Source of the DNA: Planctomycetaceae bacterium
GTDB lineage: Bacteria > Planctomycetota > Planctomycetia > Pirellulales > Pirellulaceae
Direction of reading: 5' to 3'
Assembly (NCBI GenBank): GCA_007129635.1
Contig: SKVE01000085.1
Location: forward strand, 1 to 5,678
DNA length: 5,678 bases
In this document: one piece after another, positions 1 through 4,789 of the stretch
How positions within the stretch are numbered: the stretch's first letter is position 1
How the letters are laid out: each line of letters begins with the position of its first letter
The notes under the pieces: model-generated
Told to the model about the DNA's origin: nothing
What the model saw: the letters and a program-made list of their open reading frames with translations, nothing else
The model's database searches: none
Position numbers and translations under genes: made by a program

Positions 1-194
1 ATCGGTATGCGATCGATATGTTGGAATCTGCTGACGTTGATAGGTAGCCATACCAGAGGGGGCTCGTTATGGACCGGGGCGTCCCTTGATCCGGGATGAA
101 CACCCGGGCAGCAGGCTGCGTATCGGAAGAAAACGTGTTCGCAAAGTCAATTCGACCATCAGCGTCAGTCGCGTGGGGTTCCCAATCACAGCTC

Positions 195-209
195 AGGATC
201 AAGGACATG
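195..209 (+). promoter_or_regulatory. Ribosome binding site and start choice for the DksA-like gene
   Basis: AGGA at 195-198 lies 8 bases before the ATG at 207. A second purine run, AAGGA at 201-205, is too close to the ATG to act. The in-frame ATG at 96 has no such sequence before it. This supports the shorter 148-residue protein. Confidence 0.6.
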
Positions 210-653
210 ACTCGAAACGAAGCCATCTCAAGCCTGCGGAAGGTGCTGCTGAAACGTCGGGACGCGCTGCGAAATGCGCTGGCGGGTGATCTAAGCTTGC
301 TGAACGATCTGCGCGGCGAGACGCATGGTGATGTGATCGATTATGCGTTGGATGCAGCTCAGGACGAGATCAGCTCGCAATTGGCCGAAGTAGAGAGTCG
401 GGAACTGGCTCACATCGAAAACGCTTTGGTCTCCATGCGCGAAGGCACGTACGGAAATTGCGGTCATTGCGGGGAATCGATCCCGCTCGCTCGGCTCCAA
501 GCCCTGCCCTACGCAACGCTTTGCATTCGCTGCCAAAGGGAATCGGAGAAAGGCGGGCCGAAACGGTCTCCTGGTGACTGGTCTCGTGTGGTTGATATGA
601 CCACCATCGATGCGGATGTCATGCTCAGCGACATCGAACTGGATGTTCGCTAG
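207..653 (+). CDS. DksA/TraR-family C4 zinc-finger transcription regulator
   Basis: The 148-residue protein matches the DksA architecture and length (E. coli DksA is 151). Residues 1-35 and 50-80 are charged helices that would form the coiled coil. Between them lies D42-x-x-D45-x-A47, the acidic tip motif that in E. coli DksA enters the RNA polymerase secondary channel and affects initiation and ppGpp responses. A C4 zinc finger follows: C85-x2-C88, 17 residues, C106-x2-C109. After the finger there is a tail of about 38 residues, ending acidic, that is longer than in E. coli DksA; I assign it no function. The start at 207 is chosen because AGGA (195-198) sits 8 bases upstream. An in-frame ATG at 96 would add 37 residues that do not look like this family and lacks a binding site. 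The protease gene begins 35 bases downstream, suggesting an operon. Family assignment is firm; a ppGpp-linked stress role is inferred from the tip motif. Confidence 0.93.
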   Translation: MTRNEAISSLRKVLLKRRDALRNALAGDLSLLNDLRGETHGDVIDYALDAAQDEISSQLAEVESRELAHIENALVSMREGTYGNCGHCGESIPLARLQALPYATLCIRCQRESEKGGPKRSPGDWSRVVDMTTIDADVMLSDIELDVR

Positions 654-688
654 ACGATTCCCCGCAACGCTATCGGAGATGTGAACGC

Positions 689-1837
689 ATGACCTTTCGT
701 TCGTGTGGCCGGGCTGATCGGCGACTGGTGCTGATGCTGCTGATGCTGTTTTATATCAGCGTTTCTGTGCGAGCATCGGAACCATCGTCCGATGCCTCGT
801 CAAGCTCCGATACGCACTCGCGTCTGTTCGAGGAAATCGCGGAGGAAGTCGCAGAACTGGAACGGCGAAGCAACGTCTTGAAGAAGGTGGTACGTTTCGT
901 CAAACCCTCAGTCGTCCATATCCAAGCCAGAAAGACGTCCCTGGTCGGCACCACCGTGTCGACGCGGCGGTCCGTGGAAGAAGCGGGCTCCGGCGTCATC
1001 GTCCAACTGGAGGGCCAACACTACGTCTTGACCAACCGACACGTGATCAGCCAATCGGAATTGAATCAGATCCAGATTCAATTGTCCGACGGTCGCATCA
1101 CGTTCCCGGTTCGCGTCTGGACCGATCGCCACTCCGACGTGGCCGTCATGCGCATCGCCTCACGCGATCTGGTCCCCGCTCGATTGGCAGACAGTGATGG
1201 AGTGGAAATCGGCGACTTTGTGCTGGCCGTGGGAAGCCCCTTCGGGCTCAGCCATTCCGTGACGTATGGCATCATCAGCGCGAAAGGACGTCGCGATCTT
1301 CGGTTGGGCAACGGCGACGTGAAATACCAGGACTTTCTGCAGACCGATGCGGCCATCAACCCCGGCAACAGCGGAGGGCCACTGCTGAATCTTCGAGGCG
1401 AAGTGATCGGGATCAATACGGCGATTGCCAGCAGTTCAGGCGGAAACGAAGGGATCGGATTCACCATCCCGATCAATATGTTCATCCATATTGCGAGTCA
1501 ATTGGTGCAGAGCGGAAATGTTCGGCGAGCCTACTTGGGTGTTCGACTGGATCGACGTTTCGGCCCCTTGCAGGCCAACGAACTGGGGTTGCCCGTCGCC
1601 CGCGGGGCCCGCGTCACCGAAGTCACACCGAATTCACCGGCAGCTCAAGCACTGCTTCGTATAGGCGATGTCATCGTCCAAATTGATGACACGCCGATCG
1701 ATAGTGATGATCATCTGGTCAATCTGATCAGTCTCCTGTCGATCGATCGGCGTATCGAAGTTGCGTTCTATCGCGATGGAAAACGCCAGAGCGTCTGGGC
1801 TCGAGTTGGCGCCAGAGAGTCCTTTGAACGCGATTGA
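689..1837 (+). CDS. Exported HtrA/Deg-type serine protease with one PDZ domain
   Basis: The 382-residue protein should degrade or sense misfolded proteins outside the cytoplasmic membrane. Residues 1-29 look like an export signal: arginines at 4, 8, 11 and 12, a hydrophobic core at 13-27, and a possible signal peptidase I site V-R-A|S after residue 29. It could instead stay as an uncleaved anchor, as in DegS. A serine-rich, low-complexity stretch (about 30-44) leads into a charged helix (about 45-68). The chymotrypsin-fold protease domain (about 70-275) has a complete catalytic triad: H118 in TNRHV, D150 in HSDVAV, and S228 in NPGNSGGPL. One PDZ domain follows (about 280-372), opening with the YLGV carboxylate-binding loop and containing NSPA and RIGDVI. 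A single PDZ and this length resemble DegS or short HtrA proteins rather than two-PDZ DegP (about 470 residues). GGAG at 675-678 supports the start. The gene follows the DksA-like gene by 35 bases, probably as an operon. Confidence 0.97.
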   Translation: MTFRSCGRADRRLVLMLLMLFYISVSVRASEPSSDASSSSDTHSRLFEEIAEEVAELERRSNVLKKVVRFVKPSVVHIQARKTSLVGTTVSTRRSVEEAGSGVIVQLEGQHYVLTNRHVISQSELNQIQIQLSDGRITFPVRVWTDRHSDVAVMRIASRDLVPARLADSDGVEIGDFVLAVGSPFGLSHSVTYGIISAKGRRDLRLGNGDVKYQDFLQTDAAINPGNSGGPLLNLRGEVIGINTAIASSSGGNEGIGFTIPINMFIHIASQLVQSGNVRRAYLGVRLDRRFGPLQANELGLPVARGARVTEVTPNSPAAQALLRIGDVIVQIDDTPIDSDDHLVNLISLLSIDRRIEVAFYRDGKRQSVWARVGARESFERD

Positions 1838-1862
1838 GTGCCCCACGGCCGAGCGAAGGTGC

Positions 1863-2225
1863 TCACGGCTTTTCTTCGATGGGGATCTGGTCGATCTTGG
1901 CCGCCAGGATAAAATCGTTCTCGCTCAACCCACCGATCGCGTGCGTCCAAAGCTCGATGGCCACGTTTCGATAACCCTCCAAATGCAGGTCCGGATGGTG
2001 GCCATCCTCCTCGGCCACTTCGGCCACCCGATTGAAGAAATCGATCGCTGCCTGGAAATGCCTTACGACCCACTCTTTTCGAATGCGCTGGCCGTCGCGG
2101 ACCAGATGCCAACCTGACAGGCTGCGAAGCTGCTGCCGGGCCTCGTCCAACGTACAGGCATCGACACCCCCTTCGCACGGCTTACATTTTCTACTGACCA
2201 GTTGTTCGGTAGCCAAAAGTTCCAC
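1863..2225 (-). CDS. phhB: Pterin-4a-carbinolamine dehydratase (PCD/DCoH family)
   Basis: This enzyme dehydrates 4a-hydroxytetrahydropterin to quinonoid dihydropterin, recycling the cofactor of aromatic amino acid hydroxylases; it is cytoplasmic. The 120-residue protein covers the whole fold. The active-site signature is clear: H76-H77-P78-D79 and H95 in TLW-like context (ELWTHAIGG), followed by GLSENDFILAAKID. The catalytic histidines match the H-H-P and T-H positions of human PCD, with one extra residue between them. An N-terminal C-x2-C-E-G-G segment (C14, C17) is common in bacterial members. The start is GTG, supported by an AGGAG seven bases upstream. No phenylalanine hydroxylase gene is in the window, so the partner is unseen; some bacteria carry PCD-like proteins without a hydroxylase, where the role is less clear. 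The gene converges on the protease gene with a 25-base gap and appears to be transcribed alone from its own promoter. Confidence 0.97.
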   Translation of the reverse strand: MELLATEQLVSRKCKPCEGGVDACTLDEARQQLRSLSGWHLVRDGQRIRKEWVVRHFQAAIDFFNRVAEVAEEDGHHPDLHLEGYRNVAIELWTHAIGGLSENDFILAAKIDQIPIEEKP

Positions 2226-2237
2226 TTAAAATCTCCT
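2223..2237 (-). promoter_or_regulatory. Shine-Dalgarno sequence fixing the GTG start of the dehydratase
   Basis: On the minus strand AGGAG (complement of 2233-2237) is followed by seven bases, ATTTTAA, and then GTG (2225-2223). This is the best ribosome binding site in the window and settles the use of GTG as start codon. Confidence 0.8.
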
Positions 2238-2270
2238 GTTATTCAGTTTTTCGTTCATGCTAACATGTAC

Positions 2271-2299
2271 ATTCTAGGCATAGAAACACAATTTTTCAA
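2271..2299 (-). promoter_or_regulatory. Sigma-70-type promoter for the dehydratase gene
   Basis: Reading the minus strand, TTGAAA (complement of 2294-2299) is followed by a 17-base spacer and TAGAAT (complement of 2271-2276). Each box differs from consensus at few positions and the spacing is ideal. Transcription would begin near 2264, giving a leader of about 40 bases before the GTG at 2225. An 8-base perfect palindrome, ATGTACAT (2265-2272), overlaps the -10 box and the expected start point and could be an operator, though so short a palindrome can also occur by chance. Confidence 0.65.
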
Positions 2300-2329
2300 G
2301 TGCTGGGATGCGTGGTGTGGCTTGGTTGC

Positions 2330-2358
2330 TTGTTCCGATCCCGGTTTTCGGGAATAAT
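2330..2358 (+). promoter_or_regulatory. Candidate promoter for the sigma-54 activator gene
   Basis: TTGTTC (2330-2335), a 17-base spacer and AATAAT (2353-2358) form a modest sigma-70-type promoter. The -10 box matches five of six consensus bases, the -35 box only three. A start near 2365 would leave a leader of about 55 bases. The spacer and -10 box are overlapped by the inverted repeat at 2335-2361. I see no -24/-12 (GG-N10-GC) sigma-54 promoter in this gap. Confidence 0.35.
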
Positions 2359-2361
2359 CGG
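2335..2361. repeat. Interrupted inverted repeat over the activator promoter
   Basis: The outer arms are CCGAT (2335-2339) and ATCGG (2357-2361). The inner arms are CCCG (2340-2343) and CGGG (2349-2352), closing a GTTTT loop, with four unpaired bases (2353-2356) on one side. It overlaps the candidate -10 box, so it could be an operator or an RNA hairpin. TCGGG also recurs directly at 2348, 2358 and 2363. The structure is visible; any regulatory role is inference. Confidence 0.35.
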
Positions 2362-2420
2362 GTCGGGTTCGAAACAAAGGCCTGGTAAGGGGCTAACGAG
2401 AGATCCACGAGAAGTATTTC

Positions 2421-4340
2421 ATGGAATTGGTGGAACGGTTGCTGAAGTTGTCGGCCGAGCATGACGATCCGGCCGAGTTTTTGAACGGGGCGCTACCGGC
2501 CGTCGCGGCTGGCGCTGGTGCCGATTCGGCCGTGGTGGTGCGCGCCGAGCGTGGTCGGTGGCGAATCTTGGCTCAAACCGGACTCGATCGGAAACTGCCA
2601 TACGACTTGCTCAGCGAAGTTCTGGATCGGGAGGTTCCGTGTCGCAATGGTGATTGGTGGGCGGTTCCTTTATCGAGTCAGCGGCCGCGAATCGAGTTGA
2701 TTGCGTTTTGGGCCCAGTCGCCCGCGTCAGAGGGTTGGGGATCGAGTGCTAACGCGTTGGCTCAGTGGCTGGATTCGTCGCTTGGCTTGGTACGGACTCG
2801 ATACCGCCAGGGGCGCCAGATCAAGCGGCTGCAGACGATCTTGGAGATCACAAGCCAATGGCGCCAGACGCAGCGGACCGACGAGCTATTGCAGCAGATC
2901 GCGGAGGCTTCGACTCGTCTGTTGGGCGCAGCGCGGGCGAGTATCTTCCTGTGGGACAAGCGTGGCAAGACGCTGGTAGGCCGACCGGCGTTGGGTGTCG
3001 AGGGCGGCGAGCTACGGATCGCCGATGATGTGGGCGTGGTCGGCGAGGTCTTGCGGAGTGGCCAATTGCGTCGTGTGGACGCGGAAGAGGCGGTGGGCGA
3101 GATCGATCGCCGCGTGGACCAGCAACTGAATTTCCGCACGCGAAATCTGCTGTGTGCTCCGATGCGGACGCCGGAAGGCGGGATGCTGGGCGCTTTCGAG
3201 GTGTTGAACAAACGCGAGGGCAATTTTACGGAAGAAGACGAAATCGCGTTGGCCGAGTTGGCAACGCACGCGGCCGTGGCGCTGGCTAGTACCCAGCAAT
3301 TCGAGCAACTGGCGCGAGTCCACTACCAGATGGCGGACCAGGCCGCAGCCGGGGTCCGGTTGATCGGCCAGTGCCCGGCGATCGAAGCCTTGCGCGAGAC
3401 CATCGCCCGCGTCGCCGACACGGATCTGGCCGTCCTGATCCTGGGCGAAAACGGGACCGGCAAGGAGGTCGTCAGCCAGATGGTGCATTATCTCAGCGAG
3501 CGACGGCACCAGCCGCTGATCGCCGTCAATTGCGCGGCGCTGACAGAGACGCTTTTGGAAAGCGAGCTGTTCGGTCACGAACGCGGGGCGTTTACCGACG
3601 CACACGACGCCCGGCCCGGGAAATTCGAATTGGCCAGCGGTGGCACCCTGTTCTTGGACGAGATCGGCGACATGAGCCCGGGCGGCCAGGCTAAATTGTT
3701 GCGGGTGCTGGAAGAAAAAGTGGTGGTGCGAGTCGGTGGGTCTCGACCCATTACCACCGACACCCGTGTGATCGCCGCGACAAATCAAAACCTGGCTCAG
3801 CTAGTTCGCGAAAAACGTTTTCGCGAGGACTTGTTCTTCCGGTTGAATGTGGTCAGCCTCGAATTGCCTCCACTGCGCCAGCGGGGTGACGACCTGCTGT
3901 CGCTGGCTCAGCATTTCCTCGAAACGTTCTGCAGCAAAGCGCGTCGCACGGTGCCAGAGTTTACGGCGGCCGCCCGCAAACGCATGCTCGCGCATCCGTG
4001 GCCGGGCAACGTTCGCGAGTTGCGCAATCTGATGGAACGGCTGGCATACCTGTCGCAGGGTGACAAGATCGACGCCAGCGATCTGGAATTCATCCTGGCC
4101 CCCGAACCTTCCATGCCATCGATCTTCCAGCTTCACGAATCGCTGAACGAAGCCACTCGCCAATTCCAAATCCAGTACATCCAGCAACAGGTCGAGGCGG
4201 CGCGAGGCAACATGACCGAGGCCGCCGAACGTCTGGGCATGCATCGTTCCAACCTGTATCGGAAGATGCGGCAACTGGGCATGTCGCCGGAGAGTCTGGA
4301 GCAGAAGGATCGCCCGCCGGGCGGGGAAACCAGGTCGTAA
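2421..4340 (+). CDS. Sigma-54-dependent activator with GAF, AAA+ and Fis-type DNA-binding domains
   Basis: This 639-residue enhancer-binding protein should use ATP to open sigma-54 RNA polymerase complexes. The N-terminal part (about 1-125) resembles a degenerate GAF domain. Residues about 153-292 are a clearer GAF domain, a small-ligand or signal sensor. The AAA+ domain (about 313-555) is complete: Walker A GENGTGKE (342-349), the sigma-54 contact loop GAFTDA (389-394, the D for G variant of GAFTGA), Walker B GGTLFLDE (407-414), sensor I ATNQN (453-457), arginine fingers R468 and R474, and sensor II WPGNVREL (527-534). A Fis-type helix-turn-helix (about 596-620) ends the fold, followed by a short charged tail. 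There is no response-regulator receiver domain, so control is more likely through GAF ligands or partner proteins than phosphorylation. The start is the first in-frame ATG after a stop at 2355; the site before it, GAGAAG (2409-2414), is weak. Targets are unknown and no sigma-54 promoter was found nearby. Confidence 0.97.
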   Translation: MELVERLLKLSAEHDDPAEFLNGALPAVAAGAGADSAVVVRAERGRWRILAQTGLDRKLPYDLLSEVLDREVPCRNGDWWAVPLSSQRPRIELIAFWAQSPASEGWGSSANALAQWLDSSLGLVRTRYRQGRQIKRLQTILEITSQWRQTQRTDELLQQIAEASTRLLGAARASIFLWDKRGKTLVGRPALGVEGGELRIADDVGVVGEVLRSGQLRRVDAEEAVGEIDRRVDQQLNFRTRNLLCAPMRTPEGGMLGAFEVLNKREGNFTEEDEIALAELATHAAVALASTQQFEQLARVHYQMADQAAAGVRLIGQCPAIEALRETIARVADTDLAVLILGENGTGKEVVSQMVHYLSERRHQPLIAVNCAALTETLLESELFGHERGAFTDAHDARPGKFELASGGTLFLDEIGDMSPGGQAKLLRVLEEKVVVRVGGSRPITTDTRVIAATNQNLAQLVREKRFREDLFFRLNVVSLELPPLRQRGDDLLSLAQHFLETFCSKARRTVPEFTAAARKRMLAHPWPGNVRELRNLMERLAYLSQGDKIDASDLEFILAPEPSMPSIFQLHESLNEATRQFQIQYIQQQVEAARGNMTEAAERLGMHRSNLYRKMRQLGMSPESLEQKDRPPGGETRS

Positions 4341-4351
4341 CGGCGAAGTAT

Positions 4352-4541
4352 TCAGGCGAGGGGGGATGAGCGCCAGATCGACAATCCGTCGCATCGTCTC
4401 CGGCGAACGATCGCCCGACAGATACGCCTCGCGCACCTCGGTTTCGTATTGTTGAATCTGCTGGTCCGTCATGGCCGCAAAACGCGCTTCAGGGTTTTCA
4501 GCTCGAGCTAACGACGCCACGAAACCAACCAAGCAGATCAA
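4352..4541 (-). pseudogene. Possible small secreted-protein gene, decayed or frameshifted
   Basis: On the minus strand from about 4541 the translation abruptly looks like real protein. It begins with a hydrophobic stretch (ICLVGFVASLARA) ending in a signal-peptidase-like A-R-A|E-N, then about 40 charged, helical residues starting at the ATG 4472-4470 (MTDQQIQQYETEV and onward to IVDLALIPP). The only start able to include the signal is a TTG at 4541-4539 with a poorly spaced GGGAG before it. The frame does not stop; it runs on antisense into the activator gene to 3801, which is implausible. A TGA at 4354-4352 lies one base out of frame, just beyond a run of six G (plus strand 4360-4365). Removing one G would give a 62-codon gene ending there. 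I do not recognise the family. It may be a gene remnant, a sequencing error, or chance. Confidence 0.33.
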
Positions 4542-4701
4542 CGACTCCCGACCCCTTCCGCGATCTTGCCAAGAAGTGTCTGGCCGGGGCTTACAAATGA
4601 ATCTCGTATCGATCACCGTCGGTGTCCAGGCGAGGTCTCTTCCAGGGAAACCAGCTTTGGTAAAACGGCCCCACCGCAGGTTTTCGGAGCAACCACCGCT
4701 A

Positions 4702-4731
4702 TTGACGCTATCCATACGCCAGTTCTATACT
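4702..4731 (+). promoter_or_regulatory. Sigma-70-type promoter for the TPR membrane protein gene
   Basis: TTGACG (4702-4707), an 18-base spacer and TATACT (4726-4731) match the consensus at five of six positions in each box. Transcription would start near 4738, giving a leader of about 50 bases. The leader contains CCTCCTTTC (4761-4769), which resembles the 16S rRNA 3' end rather than a ribosome binding site, and a six-codon open frame overlapping the true start. Confidence 0.6.
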
Positions 4732-4789
4732 TGCAGCAGATTGGGAATTTAGTGTTTACCCCTCCTTTCAGCATGGATCGCTCGGCGAG

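Larger units (their letters stand above)
4341..4789. other. Intergenic region with no confident gene
   Basis: About 450 bases separate the activator from the TPR gene. The left half holds a minus-strand stretch with coding character but no proper stop (4352-4541). The middle (about 4542-4700) reads as non-coding on both strands; it contains an 11-base palindrome, CACCG-T-CGGTG (4614-4624), of unclear meaning. The right part holds the promoter and leader of the TPR gene. No convincing intrinsic terminator follows the activator; GGCG and CGCC around 4354-4373 make only a short stem without a T run. Confidence 0.6.

Noticed and set aside
1..47. Possible 3' end of an upstream plus-strand gene (frame 3, ending R-Y-A-I-D-M-L-E-S-A-D-V-D-R, stop 45-47)
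   Set aside because: Fourteen residues look protein-like but are too few to support a gene; the other frames are also open or nearly so over this short stretch.
91..107. Hairpin CCGGG...CCCGG upstream of the DksA-like gene
   Set aside because: Five-base arms of pure G+C are expected by chance in this composition, and no regulatory context supports it.
96..206. N-terminal extension of the DksA-like protein from ATG 96
   Set aside because: No ribosome binding site before 96, the added 37 residues do not resemble the family, and ATG 207 has a good site and gives the usual length.
2314..2329. Sigma-54 promoter-like GG...GC (GTGGTGTGGCTTGGTTGC)
   Set aside because: The spacing from GG (2314-2315) to GC (2328-2329) is 12 bases instead of the required 10, and GG 2319-2320 gives only 7.
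3012..3788. Long minus-strand open frame opposite the activator gene
   Set aside because: It lies entirely antisense to strongly conserved AAA+ and GAF sequence and its translation (His/Gln/Asp-rich, no domain) is typical of shadow frames in G+C-rich DNA.
4354..4373. Terminator after the activator gene
   Set aside because: The stem GGCG/CGCC is only four base pairs with a large loop and no T run follows.
3801..4715. 304-codon minus-strand frame as one gene
   Set aside because: The 3801-4340 part is antisense to the activator's conserved C-terminus and the 4542-4715 part is not protein-like; only about 4366-4541 has coding character, so it was reported separately.
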